DNA of 64,000 nucleotides from Aurelia coerulea (taxonomy: Eukaryota; Cnidaria; Scyphozoa; Semaeostomeae; Ulmaridae), in contig CM076944.1 in NCBI GenBank assembly GCA_039566865.1, forward strand, positions 18,064,501 through 18,128,500, written 5' to 3'. Every line of letters begins with the position of its first letter. Positions within the stretch are counted from its first letter, which is position 1. This document shows, piece by piece, positions 22,755 through 38,065 of this stretch. The notes under the pieces were generated by a model that searched no databases, was not told where the DNA came from, and saw nothing but the letters and a program-made list of their open reading frames with translations. A program made the translations under genes and the position numbers.

Positions 22755-25209
22755 TCATCGTTCTTTAAAACTTTAGTTCTGCCAGCTACTTCTTTTATAG
22801 CACTATATTAGTGCTGCAGCAACCATTCTTCGAAACATTAAGATAGACATTAGTTCTTTCTTTAGTCTTATTTTAGCTTTACTGCATCAGCAAACATCGA
22901 TTAATTAAATGTTTATTTTCTCAAAGAAAACAAAATATAAAAATAAAAAAAAGTGAGGATTAACGCACTTTTTATCAGCTACAATTCATATTATAAAGAG
23001 TATTGCGCTCATCGTTCTTTAAAACTTTAGTTCTGCCAGCTACTTCTTTCATAGCACTATATTAGTGCTGCAACAACCATTGTAGGAAACATTACTATAG
23101 ACATTATTTCTCTCTTCAGTCTTATTTTAGCTTTACTGCATCAACAAACATCGATTAATTAAATGTTTATTTACTCAAAGAAAACAATAATTAAACACGA
23201 AAAGTGTGGATTACCGCGCTTTAATAGCTACAATTCATTTTATAAAGAGTATTGCGCTCATCGTTCTTTAAAACTTTAGTTCTGCCAGCTACTTCTTTCA
23301 TAGCACTATATTAGTGCTGCAACAACAATTGTAGGAAACATTACTATAGACATTAGTTCTCTCTTCAGTCTTATTTTAGCTTTACTGCATCAACAAACAT
23401 CGATTAATTAAATGTTTATTTTCTCAAAGAAAACAATAATTAAACACAAAAAGTTTGGATTACCGCACTTTATTAGCTACAATTCATATTTTAAGGGGTA
23501 TTGCGCTCATCGTTCTTTAAAACTTTAGTTCTGCCAGTTACTTCTTTTATACCATATTTATAGTGCTGCAGCAACCATTTTTGGAAACATTATTATAGAC
23601 ATTAGTTCTTTCCTTACTGTCTTTATTGTCTTACTTTAGCTATGCTGCATCAACAAACATCGATTAATTAAATGTTTATTTACTCAAAAAAAAAACAATA
23701 ATTAAACACGAAAAGTGTGGATTACCGCACTTTAATAGCTAGAATTCATTTTATAAAGAGTATTGCACTCATCGTTATTAAAACTTTAGTTCTGCCAGTG
23801 ACTCCTTTTATACACAATATTAGTGCTGCAGCAACCATTGTAGGAAACATTACTATAGACATTAGTTCTTTCTTCAGTCTTATTTTAGCTTTACTGCATC
23901 AACAAACATCGATTAAATAAATGTTTATTTTCTCCAAGAAAACAATAATTAAACACAAAAAGTGTGAATTACCGCACTTTATTAGCTACAATTCATATTA
24001 TAAGGGGTATTGCGCTCATTGTTCTTTAAAACTTTAGTTCTGCCAGTTACTTCTTTTATAGCACTATATTAGTGCTGCAGCAACCATTCTTGGAAACATT
24101 ATTATAGACATTAGTTCTGTCTTCAGTCTTATTTTCGCTTTACTGCAACAATAAACATCGATTATTTAAATGTATATTTTCTCAAGGAAAACAATAATTA
24201 AACACGAAAAGTGTGGATTACCGCACTTTAATAGCTAGAATTCATTTTATAAAGAGTATTGCGCTCATCGTTCTTTAAAACATTAGTTCTGCCAGCTACT
24301 TCTTTTATAGCACTATACTAGTGCTGCAGCAATCATTCTTCGAAATATTACTATAGACATTAGTTCTTTCTTTAGTCTTATTTTAGCTTTACTGCATCAG
24401 CAAAAATCGATTAATTAAATGTTTATTTTCTCAAAGAAAACAAAATATCAACAAAAAATGTGTTGATTAACGCACTTTTTATTAGCTACAATTCATATTA
24501 TAAAGAGTATTGCGCTCATCGTTCTTTAAAACTTTAGTTCTGCCAGCTACTTCTTTTCTAGCACTATATTAGTGCTGCATGGACCATTCTTGGAAACATT
24601 AATATAGACATTAGTTCTCTCTTTAGTCTTATTTTAGCTTTACTGTATCAGCAAACATCGATTAATTAAATGTTTATTTTCTCAAAGAATACAAAATATA
24701 AAAACAAAAAAGTGTGGATTAACGCACTTTTTATTAGCTACATTTCATATTATAAAGAGTATTGCGCTCATCGTTCTTTAAAACTTTAGTTCTGCCAGCT
24801 ACTTCTTTTATAGCACTATATTAGTGCTGCAGCAACAGTTCTTGAAAACATTACTATAGACATTAGTTCTTTCTTTAGTCTTATTTTAGCTTTACTGCAT
24901 CAACAAACATCGATTAATTAAATGTTTATTTTCTCAAAGAAAACAATAATTAAACACTTAAAGCTTGGATTACCGCACTTTATTAGCTACAATTCATATT
25001 TTAAGGGATATTGCGCTCATCGTTCTTTAAAACTTTAGTTCTGCCAGTCACTTCTTTTATAGCACTATATTAGTGCTGCATCAACCATTCTTGGAAACAT
25101 TTTTATAGACATTAGTTCTTTCCTTACTGTCTTCATTGTCTTAATTTAGCTATACTGCATCAACAAACATCGATTAATTAAATGTTTATTTTCTCAAAGA
25201 AAACAAAAT
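22755..25209. repeat. Satellite HOR-A, final third of a unit
   Basis: This stretch matches 5074-7528 at an offset of about 17,680 and 30283-32737 at 7,528. Differences are few, for example one extra A in the run near 23695 and C at about 25135 in TCTTCATTG. It enters HOR-A at phase 5074 of the unit. Confidence 0.85.
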
Positions 25210-28200
25210 ATCAACACAAAATGTGTGGATTAACGCACTTTTTTAGCTACAATTGATATTATTAAAAGTATTGCGCTCATCGTTCTTTAAAATTTTAGTT
25301 CTGCCAGCTACTTCTTTTATAGCACTATATTAGTGCTGCAGCAACCATTCTTGGAAACATTACTATAGACATTAGTTCTTTCTTCAGCCTTAATTTAGCG
25401 TTACTGCATCAACAAACATCGATTAATTAAATGTTTATTTTCTCAAAGAAAAACAAAATGTAAACACAAAAAGTTTGGATTAACGCACTTTATTAGCTAC
25501 AATTCATATTATAAAGAGTATTGCGCTCATCGTTCTGCCAGTTCCACCAGTGACTTCTTTTATTGCACTATATTAGTGCTGCAGCAACCATTCTAGGAAA
25601 CATTATCATAGACATTAGTTCTTTCTTCAGTGTTATTTTAGCTTTACTGCATCAACGAACATCGATTAATTAAATGTTTATTTTCTCAAAGAAAAACAAA
25701 ATGTAAACACAAAAAGTGTGGATTACCACACGTTATTAGCTACAATTCATATTATAAAGGGTATTGCGCTCATCGTTCTTTAAAACTTTAGTTCTGCCAG
25801 CTGCTTCTTTTATAGCACTATATTAGTGCTGAAGCAACCATTCTTGGAAATATTACTATATACATTAGTTCTTTCTTTAGTCTTATTTTAGCTTTACTGC
25901 ATCAACAAACATCGATTAATTAAATAGATATTTTCTCATAGAAAACAAAATATAAACACAAAAAGTGTGGATTAACGCACTTTATTAGCTACATTTCATA
26001 TTATAAAGGGTATTGCGGTCATCGTTCTTTAAAACTTTAGTTCTGCCAGCTATTTCTTTTATAGCACGATATTAGTGATAAAGGAACCATTCTTGGAAAC
26101 ATTAATATAGACATTAGTTCTTTCTTTAGTCTAATTTTAGCTTTACTGCATCAACAAACATCGATTAATTAAATGTTTATTTACTCAAAGAAAACAATAA
26201 TTAAACACGAAAAGTGTGGATTACCGCACTTTAATAGCTACAATTCATTTTATAAAGAGTATTGCGCTCATCGTTCTTTAAAACTTTAGTTCTGCCAGCT
26301 ACTTCTTTCATAGCACTATATTAGTGCTGCAACAACCATTGTAGGAAACATTACTATAGACATTAGTTCTCTCTTCAGTCTTATTTTAGCTTTACTGCAT
26401 CAACAAACATCGATTAATTAAATGTTTATTTACTCAAAGAAAACAATAATTAAACACGAAAAGTGTGGATTACAGCACTTTAATAGCTACAATTCATTTT
26501 ATAAAGAGTTTTGCGCAAACAAAATATAAACACAAAAAGTTTTTTATTAACGCACATTATGAGCAACAATTCATATTATAAAGGGTATTGCGCTCATTGT
26601 TCTTTAAAACTTTAGTTCTGCCAGCTACTTCTTTTCTAGCACTATATTAGTGCTGCATGGACCATTCTTGGAAACATTAATATAGACATTAGTTCTTTCT
26701 TTAGTCTTATTTTAGCTTTACTGCATCAGCAAACATCGATTAATTAAATGTTTATTTTCTCAAAGAAAACAAAATATAAAAACAAAAAAGTGTTGATTAA
26801 CGCACATTTTATTAGCTACAATTCATATTATAAAGAGTATTGCGCTCATCGTTCTTTAAAACTTTAGTTCTGCCAGCTACTTCTTTTATAGCACTATACT
26901 AGTGCTGCAGCAACCATTCTTGGAAACATTATTATAGACATTAGTTCTTTCCTTACTGTCTTTATTGTCTTACTTTAGCTATACTGCATCAACAAACATC
27001 GATTAATTAAATGTTTATTTACTCAAAGAAAACAATAATTAAACACGAAAAGTGTGGATTACCGCACTTTAATAGCTACAATTCATTTTATAAAGAGTAT
27101 TGCGCTCATCGTTCTTTAAAACTTTAGTTCTGCCAGCTACTTCTTTTATAGCACTATATTAGTGCTGCAGCAACAGTTCTTGAAAACATTACTATAGACA
27201 TTAGTTCTTTCTTTAGTCTTATTTTAGCTTTACTGCATCAACAAACATCGATTAATTAAATGTTTATTTTCTCAAAGAAAACAATAATTAAACACAAAAA
27301 GTTTGGATTACCGCACTTTATTAGCTACAATTCATATTTTAAGGGGTATTGCGCTCATTGTTCTTTAAAACTTTAGTTCTGCCAGTTACTTCTTTTATAG
27401 CACTATATTAGTGCTGCAGCAACCATTCTTGGAAACATTATTATAGACATTAGTTCTGTCTTCAGTCTTATTTTTGCTTTACTGCAACAATAAACATCGA
27501 TTAAATAAATGTTTATTTACTCAAAGAAAACAAAATATGAACAAAAAATGTGTGGATTAACGCACTTTAATCGTTCTTGAAAACTTTAGTTCTGCCAGCT
27601 ACTTCTTTTCTAGCACTATATTAATGCTGCATGGACCATTCTTGGAAACATTGATATAGACATTAGTTCTTTCTTTAGTCTTATTTTAGCTTTACTGCAT
27701 CAACAAACATCGAGTAATTGAATGCTTATTTTCTCAAAGAAAACAATAATTAAACACAAAAAGTGTGTATTAACGAAGTTTATTAGCTACAATTCATATT
27801 ATAGAGAGTATTGCGCAAATCGTTCTTTAAAACTTTAGTTCTGCCAGCTACTTCTTTCATAGCACTATATCAGTGCTGCAACAACCATTGTAGGAAACAT
27901 TACTATAGACATTAGTTATCTCTTCAGTCTTATTTTAGCTTTACTGCATCAACAAACATCGATTAATTAAATGTTTATTTACTGCATCAACAAACATCGA
28001 TTAATTAAATGTTTATTTTCTCAAAGAAAACAATAGTTAAACACTTAAAGCTTGGATTACCGCACTTTATTAGCTACAATTCATATTTTAAGGGATATTG
28101 CGCTCATCGTTCTTTAAAACTTTAGTTCTGCCAGTCACTTCTTTTATAGCACTATATTAGTGCTGCAGCAACCATTCTTGGAAACATTATTATAGACATT

Positions 28201-31200
28201 AGTTCTTTCCTTACTGTCTTTTTTGTCTTACTTTAGCTATACTGCATCAACAAACATCGATTAATTAAATGTTTATTTTCTCAAAGAAAACAAAATATCA
28301 ACACAAAATGTGTGGATTAACGCACTTTTTTAGCTACAATTGATATTATTAAAAGTATTGCGCTCATCGTTCTTTAAAATTTTAGTTCTGCCAGCTACTT
28401 CTTTTATAGCACTATATTAGTGCTGCAGCAACCATTCTTGGAAACATTACTATAGATATTAGTTCTTTCTTTCGTCGTATTTTAGCTTTACTGCATCAAC
28501 AAACATCGATTAATTAAATGTTTATTTTCAAAAAGAAAACAAAATATAAACACAAAAAGTGTTGATTAACGCACTTTATTAGCTACAATGCATATTATAA
28601 AGAGTATTGCGCTCATCGTTCTTTACAACTTTGGTTCTGCCAGCTAGTTCTTTCATAGCACTCTATTATTGCTGCAGCAACCATTTTTGGAAACATTACT
28701 ATAGATATTAGTTCTTTCTTTTGTCTTATTTTAGCTTTACTGCATCAACAAACATCGATTAATTAAATGTTTATTTTCAAAAAGAAAACAAAGTTTAAAC
28801 ACAAAAAGTTTGTATTAACGCACTTTATTAGCTACAATTCATATTATAAAGAGTATTGCGCTAATCGTTCTTTAAAACTTTAATTCTGCCAGCTACTTCT
28901 TTTATAGTACTATATTAGTGCTGCAGCAACCATTCTTTGAAACATTATGATACCGGGTGTTCCAAAATGATGTATTATCGTTTGATTGCTTATATGTCCA
29001 TAAAGTTGAGCCAATTTCAAAACTGGTAAAACACAACCAACATCTTAACATCCAATTTAGCCTTAATCAATCAAAAGAAACAAAGAGTTTGAAAATCGTT
29101 TCATTGGTTATGGACATGTAACAAATCAAACAATAATACATCATTTTGGGACACCCGGTAGACATTAGTTCTTTCTTTACTGTCTTTATTGTCTTACTTT
29201 AGCTTTACAGCATCAACAAAGATCGATTAATTAAATGTTTATTTTCGAAAAGAAAACAAAATATTAACACAAAAAGTTTGGATTAAGGCACGTTATTAGC
29301 TACAATTCATATTATAAAATGTATTGCGCTCATCATTCTTTAAAACTTTAGTTCTGCCAGCTACTTCTTTTATAGCACTAGTTCTTTCTTTACTGTCTTT
29401 ATTGTCTTACTTTAGCTTTACTGCATCAACAAACATCGATTAATTTAATGTTTATTTTCTCAAAGAAAATAAAATATCAACACAAAAAGTGTGGAGTAAC
29501 TTACTTTATTAGCTACAATTCATATTATAAAGGTTATTGCGCTCATCGTTCTTTAAAACTTTAGTTCTGCCAGCTCCTTCTTTTATAGGACGATATTAGT
29601 GCTGCAACAACCATTGTAGGAAACATTACTATAGACATTAGTTCTTTCTTTAGTCTTTTTTTAGCTTTACTGCAACAATAAACATCGATGATTTAAATGT
29701 TTATTTTGTAAAGGAAAACAAAATATAAACACAAAAAGTTTGGATTAACGCACTTTTTTAGCAACAATTCATATTATAAAGGGTATTGCGCTCATCGTTC
29801 TTTAAAACTTTAGTTATGCAAGCTACTTCTTTTATAGCACTATATTAGTGCTGCAGGAATCATTCTTGGAAACATTAATATAGACATTAGTTCTTTCTTT
29901 ACTCTGATTTTAGCTTTACTGCATCAACAAACAATGATTAATTAAATGTTTATTTTCTCAAAGAAAACAGTATATAAACACAAAAAGTTTGCATTAACGC
30001 ACTTTATTGGCTACAATTCATATTATGAAGAGCATTGCGCTCATTGTTCTGCCAGTTCCACCAGTGACTTCTTTTATGGCACTATATTAGTGCTGCAGCA
30101 ACAATTCTAGGAAATATTACTATAGACATTAGTTCTTTCTTCAGCCTTAATTTAGCGTTACTGCATCAACAAACATCGATTAATTAAATGTTTATTTTCT
30201 CAAAGAAAAACAAAATGTAAACACAAAAAGTTTGGATTAACGCACTTTATTAGCTACAATTCATATTATAAAGAGTATTGCGTTCATCGTTCTTTAAAAC
30301 TTTAGTTCTGCCAGCTACTTCTTTTATAGCACTATATTAGTGCTGCAGCAACCATTCTTCGAAACATTAAGATAGACATTAGTTCTTTCTTTAGTCTTAT
30401 TTTAGCTTTACTGCATCAGCAAACATCGATTAATTAAATGTTTATTTTCTCAAAGAAAACAAAATATAAAAATAAAAAAAAGTGAGGATTAACGCACTTT
30501 TTATTAGCTACAATTCATATTATAAAGAGTATTGCGCTCATCGTTCTTTAAAACTTTAGTTCTGCCAGCTACTTCTTTCATAGCACTATATTAGTGCTGC
30601 AACAACCATTGTAGGAAACATTACTATAGACATTATTTCTCTCTTCAGTCTTATTTTAGCTTTACTGCATCAACAAACATCGATTAATTAAATGTTTATT
30701 TACTCAAAGAAAACAATAATTAAACACGAAAAGTGTGGATTACCGCACTTTAATAGCTACAATTCATTTTATAAAGAGTATTGCGCTCATCGTTCTTTAA
30801 AACTTTAGTTCTGCCAGCTACTTCTTTCATAGCACTATATTAGTGCTGCAACAACAATTGTAGGAAACATTACTATAGACATTAGTTCTCTCTTCAGTCT
30901 TATTTTAGCTTTACTGCATCAACAAACATCGATTAATTAAATGTTTATTTTCTCAAAGAAAACAATAATTAAACACAAAAAGTTTGGATTACCGCACTTT
31001 ATTAGCTACAATTCATATTTTAAGGGGTATTGCGCTCATCGTTCTTTAAAACTTTAGTTCTGCCAGTTACTTCTTTTATACCATATTTATAGTGCTGCAG
31101 CAACCATTTTTGGAAACATTATTATAGACATTAGTTCTTTCCTTACTGTCTTTATTGTCTTACTTTAGCTATGCTGCATCAACAAACATCGATTAATTAA

Positions 31201-32737
31201 ATGTTTATTTACTCAAAAAAAAACAATAATTAAACACGAAAAGTGTGGATTACCGCACTTTAATAGCTAGAATTCATTTTATAAAGAGTATTGCACTCAT
31301 CGTTATTAAAACTTTAGTTCTGCCAGTGACTCCTTTTATACACAATATTAGTGCTGCAGCAACCATTGTAGGAAACATTACTATAGACATTAGTTCTTTC
31401 TTCAGTCTTATTTTAGCTTTACTGCATCAACAAACATCGATTAAATAAATGTTTATTTTCTCCAAGAAAACAATAATTAAACACAAAAAGTGTGAATTAC
31501 CGCACTTTATTAGCTACAATTCATATTATAAGGGGTATTGCGCTCATTGTTCTTTAAAACTTTAGTTCTGCCAGTTACTTCTTTTATAGCACTATATTAG
31601 TGCTGCAGCAACCATTCTTGGAAACATTATTATAGACATTAGTTCTGTCTTCAGTCTTATTTTCGCTTTACTGCAACAATAAACATCGATTATTTAAATG
31701 TATATTTTCTCAAGGAAAACAATAATTAAACACGAAAAGTGTGGATTACCGCACTTTAATAGCTAGAATTCATTTTATAAAGAGTATTGCGCTCATCGTT
31801 CTTTAAAACATTAGTTCTGCCAGCTACTTCTCTTATAGCACTATACTAGTGCTGCAGCAATCATTCTTCGAAATATTACTATAGACATTAGTTCTTTCTT
31901 TAGTCTTATTTTAGCTTTACTGCATCAGCAAAAATCGATTAATTAAATGTTTATTTTCTCAAAGAAAGCAAAATATCAACAAAAAATGTGTTGATTAACG
32001 CACTTTTTATTAGCTACAATTCATATTATAAAGAGTATTGCGCTCATCGTTCTTTAAAACTTTAGTTCTGCCAGCTACTTCTTTTCTAGCACTATATTAG
32101 TGCTGCATGGACCATTCTTGGAAACATTAATATAGACATTAGTTCTCTCTTTAGTCTTATTTTAGCTTTACTGTATCAGCAAACATCGATTAATTAAATG
32201 TTTATTTTCTCAAAGAATACAAAATATAAAAACAAAAAAGTGTGGATTAACGCACTTTTTATTAGCTACATTTCATATTATAAAGAGTATTGCGCTCATC
32301 GTTCTTTAAAACTTTAGTTCTGCCAGCTACTTCTTTTATAGCACTATATTAGTGCTGCAGCAACAGTTCTTGAAAACATTACTATAGACATTAGTTCTTT
32401 CTTTAGTCTTATTTTAGCTTTACTGCATCAACAAACATCGATTAATTAAATGTTTATTTTCTCAAAGAAAACAATAATTAAACACTTAAAGCTTGGATTA
32501 CCGCACTTTATTAGCTACAATTCATATTTTAAGGGATATTGCGCTCATCGTTCTTTAAAACTTTAGTTCTGCCAGTCACTTCTTTTATAGCACTATATTA
32601 GTGCTGCATCAACCATTCTTGGAAACATTTTTATAGACATTAGTTCTTTCCTTACTGTCTTTATTGTCTTAATTTAGCTATACTGCATCAACAAACATCG
32701 ATTAATTAAATGTTTATTTTCTCAAAGAAAACAAAAT
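25210..32737. repeat. Satellite HOR-A unit, full copy
   Basis: This is a copy of 1-7528 at an offset of 25,209 with all private marks: the same truncated monomers, the 38-bp duplication and the MITE. One difference noticed is C at about 31831, where the first copy has T. It contains one 1,586-bp segment, at 25576-27161. Confidence 0.9.
28953..29158. mobile_element. Mariner-type MITE, copy 2 (206 bp)
   Basis: It has the same length, termini, flanking TA pairs and position in the HOR-A unit as the insert at 3744. It was therefore copied with the satellite and did not arise by separate insertion. Confidence 0.85.
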
Positions 32738-33103
32738 ATCAACACAAAATGTGTGGATTAACGCACTTTCTTAGCTACAATTGATATTATTAAAAGTATT
32801 GCGCTCATCGTTCTTTAAAATTTTAGTTCTGCCAGCTACTTCTTTTATAGCACTATATTAGTGCTGCAGCAACCATTCTTGGAAACATTACTATAGACAT
32901 TAGTTCTTTCTTCAGCCTTAATTTAGCGTTACTGCATCAACAAACATCGATTAATTAAATGTTTATTTTCTCAAAGAAAAACAAAATGTAAACACAAAAA
33001 GTTTGGATTAACGCACTTTATTAGCTACAATTCATATTATAAAGAGTATTGCGCTCATCGTTCTGCCAGTTCCACCAGTGACTTCTTTTATTGCACTATA
33101 TTA

Positions 33104-36100
33104 GTGCTGCAGCAACCATTCTAGGAAACATTATCATAGACATTAGTTCTTTCTTCAGTGTTATTTTAGCTTTACTGCATCAACGAACATCGATTAATTA
33201 AATGTTTATTTTCTCAAAGAAAAACAAAATGTAAACACAAAAAGTGTGGATTACCACACGTTATTAGCTACAATTCATATTATAAAGGGTATTGCGCTCA
33301 TCGTTCTTTAAAACTTTAGTTCTGCCAGCTGCTTCTTTTATAGCACTATATTAGTGCTGAAGCAACCATTCTTGGAAATATTACTATATACATTAGTTCT
33401 TTCTTTAGTCTTATTTTAGCTTTACTGCATCAACAAACATCGATTAATTAAATAGATATTTTCTCATAGAAAACAAAATATAAACACAAAAAGTGTGGAT
33501 TAACGCACTTTATTAGCTACATTTCATATTATAAAGGGTATTGCGGTCATCGTTCTTTAAAACTTTAGTTCTGCCAGCTATTTCTTTTATAGCACGATAT
33601 TAGTGATAAAGGAACCATTCTTGGAAACATTAATATAGACATTAGTTCTTTCTTTAGTCTAATTTTAGCTTTACTGCATCAACAAACATCGATTAATTAA
33701 ATGTTTATTTACTCAAAGAAAACAATAATTAAACACGAAAAGTGTGGATTACCGCACTTTAATAGCTACAATTCATTTTATAAAGAGTATTGCGCTCATC
33801 GTTCTTTAAAACTTTAGTTCTGCCAGCTACTTCTTTCATAGCACTATATTAGTGCTGCAACAACCATTGTAGGAAACATTACTATAGACATTAGTTCTCT
33901 CTTCAGTCTTTTTTAGCTTTACTGCATCAACAAACATCGATTAATTAAATGTTTATTTACTCAAAGAAAACAATAATTAAACACGAAAAGTGTGGATTAC
34001 AGCACTTTAATAGCTACAATTCATTTTATAAAGAGTTTTGCGCAAACAAAATATAAACACAAAAAGTTTTTTATTAACGCACATTATGAGCAACAATTCA
34101 TATTATAAAGGGTATTGCGCTCATTGTTCTTTAAAACTTTAGTTCTGCCAGCTACTTCTTTTCTAGCACTATATTAGTGCTGCATGGACCATTCTTGGAA
34201 ACATTAATATAGACATTAGTTCTTTCTTTAGTCTTATTTTAGCTTTACTGCATCAGCAAACATCGATTAATTAAATGTTTATTTTCTCAAAGAAAACAAA
34301 ATATAAAAACAAAAAAGTGTTGATTAACGCACATTTTATTAGCTACAATTCATATTATAAAGAGTATTGCGCTCATCGTTCTTTAAAACTTTAGTTCTGC
34401 CAGCTACTTCTTTTATAGCACTATACTAGTGCTGCAGCAACCATTCTTGGAAACATTATTATAGACATTAGTTCTTTTCTTACTGTCTTTATTGTCTTAC
34501 TTTAGCTATACTGCATCAACAAACATCGATTAATTAAATGTTTATTTACTCAAAGAAAACAATAATTAAACACGAAAAGTGTGGATTACCGCACTTTAAT
34601 AGCTACAATTCATTTTATAAAGAGTATTGCGCTCATCGTTCTTTAAAACTTTAGTTCTGCCAGCTACTTCTTTTATAGCACTATATTAGTGCTGCAGCAA
34701 CCATTCTAGGAAACATTATCATAGACATTAGTTCTTTCTTCAGTGTTATTTTAGCTTTACTGCATCAACGAACATCGATTAATTAAATGTTTATTTTCTC
34801 AAAGAAAAACAAAATGTAAACACAAAAAGTGTGGATTACCACACGTTATTAGCTACAATTCATATTATAAAGGGTATTGCGCTCATCGTTCTTTAAAACT
34901 TTAGTTCTGCCAGCTGCTTCTTTTATAGCACTATATTAGTGCTGAAGCAACCATTCTTGGAAATATTACTATATACATTAGTTCTTTCTTTAGTCTTATT
35001 TTAGCTTTACTGCATCAACAAACATCGATTAATTAAATAGATATTTTCTCATAGAAAACAAAATATAAACACAAAAAGTGTGGATTAACGCACTTTATTA
35101 GCTACATTTCATATTATAAAGGGTATTGCGGTCATCGTTCTTTAAAACTTTAGTTCTGCCAGCTATTTCTTTTATAGCACGATATTAGTGATAAAGGAAC
35201 CATTCTTGGAAACATTAATATAGACATTAGTTCTTTCTTTAGTCTAATTTTAGCTTTACTGCATCAACAAACATCGATTAATTAAATGTTTATTTACTCA
35301 AAGAAAACAATAATTAAACACGAAAAGTGTGGATTACCGCACTTTAATAGCTACAATTCATTTTATAAAGAGTATTGCGCTCATCGTTCTTTAAAACTTT
35401 AGTTCTGCCAGCTACTTCTTTCATAGCACTATATTAGTGCTGCAACAACCATTGTAGGAAACATTACTATAGACATTAGTTCTCTCTTCAGTCTTATTTT
35501 AGCTTTACTGCATCAACAAACATCGATTAATTAAATGTTTATTTACTCAAAGAAAACAATAATTAAACACGAAAAGTGTGGATTACAGCACTTTAATAGC
35601 TACAATTCATTTTATAAAGAGTTTTGCGCAAACAAAATATAAACACAAAAAGTTTTTTATTAACGCACATTATGAGCAACAATTCATATTATAAAGGGTA
35701 TTGCGCTCATTGTTCTTTAAAACTTTAGTTCTGCCGGCTACTTCTTTTCTAGCACTATATTAGTGCTGCATGGACCATTCTTGGAAACATTAATATAGAC
35801 ATTAGTTCTTTCTTTAGTCTTATTTTAGCTTTACTGCATCAGCAAACATCGATTAATTAAATGTTTATTTTCTCAAAGAAAACAAAATATAAAAACAAAA
35901 AAGTGTTGATTAACGCACATTTTATTAGCTACAATTCATATTATAAAGAGTATTGCGCTCATCGTTCTTTAAAACTTTAGTTCTGCCAGCTACTTCTTTT
36001 ATAGCACTATACTAGTGCTGCAGCAACCATTCTTGGAAACATTATTATAGACATTAGTTCTTTCCTTACTGTCTTTATTGTCTTACTTTAGCTATACTGC

Positions 36101-36274
36101 ATCAACAAACATCGATTAATTAAATGTTTATTTACTCAAAGAAAACAATAATTAAACACGAAAAGTGTGGATTACCGCACTTTAATAGCTACAATTCATT
36201 TTATAAAGAGTATTGCGCTCATCGTTCTTTAAAACTTTAGTTCTGCCAGCTACTTCTTTTATAGCACTATATTA
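33104..36274. repeat. 1,586-bp tandem duplication inside HOR-A, second occurrence
   Basis: The segments are 33104-34688 and 34689-36274. The second carries G at 35736, the same mark as at 10528. The duplication therefore predates the 25-kb duplication that links the two regions. Confidence 0.85.
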
Positions 36275-38065
36275 GTGCTGCAGCAACAGTTCTTGAAAAC
36301 ATTACTATAGACATTAGTTCTTTCTTTAGTCTTATTTTAGCTTTACTGCATCAACAAACATCGATTAATTAAATGTTTATTTTCTCAAAGAAAACAATAA
36401 TTAAACACAAAAAGTTTGGATTACCGCACTTTATTAGCTACAATTCATATTTTAAGGGGTATTGCGCTCATTGTTCTTTAAAACTTTAGTTCTGCCAGTT
36501 ACTTCTTTTATAGCACTATATTAGTGCTGCAGCAACCATTCTTGGAAACATTATTATAGACATTAGTTCTGTCTTCAGTCTTATTTTTGCTTTACTGCAA
36601 CAATAAACATCGATTAAATAAATGTTTATTTACTCAAAGAAAACAAAATATGAACAAAAAATGTGTGGATTAACGCACTTTAATCGTTCTTGAAAACTTT
36701 AGTTCTGCCAGCTACTTCTTTTCTAGCACTATATTAATGCTGCATGGACCATTCTTGGAAACATTGATATAGACATTAGTTCTTTCTTTAGTCTTATTTT
36801 AGCTTTACTGCATCAACAAACATCGAGTAATTGAATGCTTATTTTCTCAAAGAAAACAATAATTAAACACAAAAAGTGTGTATTAACGAAGTTTATTAGC
36901 TACAATTCATATTATAGAGAGTATTGCGCAAATCGTTCTTTAAAACTTTAGTTCTGCCAGCTACTTCTTTCATAGCACTATATCAGTGCTGCAACAACCA
37001 TTGTAGGAAACATTACTATAGACATTAGTTATCTCTTCAGTCTTATTTTAGCTTTACTGCATCAACAAACATCGATTAATTAAATGTTTATTTACTGCAT
37101 CAACAAACATCGATTAATTAAATGTTTATTTTCTCAAAGAAAACAATAGTTAAACACTTAAAGCTTGGATTACCGCACTTTATTAGCTACAATTCATATT
37201 TTAAGGGATATTGCGCTCATCGTTCTTTAAAACTTTAGTTCTGCCAGTCACTTCTTTTATAGCACTATATTAGTGCTGCAGCAACCATTCTTGGAAACAT
37301 TATTATAGACATTAGTTCTTTCCTTACTGTCTTTTTTGTCTTACTTTAGCTATACTGCATCAACAAACATCGATTAATTAAATGTTTATTTTCTCAAAGA
37401 AAACAAAATATCAACACAAAATGTGTGGATTAACGCACTTTTTTAGCTACAATTGATATTATTAAAAGTATTGCGCTCATCGTTCTTTAAAATTTTAGTT
37501 CTGCCAGCTACTTCTTTTATAGCACTATATTAGTGCTGCAGCAACCATTCTTGGAAACATTACTATAGATATTAGTTCTTTCTTTCGTCGTATTTTAGCT
37601 TTACTGCATCAACAAACATCGATTAATTAAATGTTTATTTTCAAAAAGAAAACAAAATATAAACACAAAAAGTGTTGATTAACGCACTTTATTAGCTACA
37701 ATGCATATTATAAAGAGTATTGCGCTCATCGTTCTTTACAACTTTGGTTCTGCCAGCTAGTTCTTTCATAGCACTCTATTATTGCTGCAGCAACCATTTT
37801 TGGAAACATTACTATAGATATTAGTTCTTTCTTTTGTCTTATTTTAGCTTTACTGCATCAACAAACATCGATTAATTAAATGTTTATTTTCAAAAAGAAA
37901 ACAAAGTTTAAACACAAAAAGTTTGTATTAACGCACTTTATTAGCTACAATTCATATTATAAAGAGTATTGCGCTAATCGTTCTTTAAAACTTTAATTCT
38001 GCCAGCTACTTCTTTTATAGTACTATATTAGTGCTGCAGCAACCATTCTTTGAAACATTATGATA

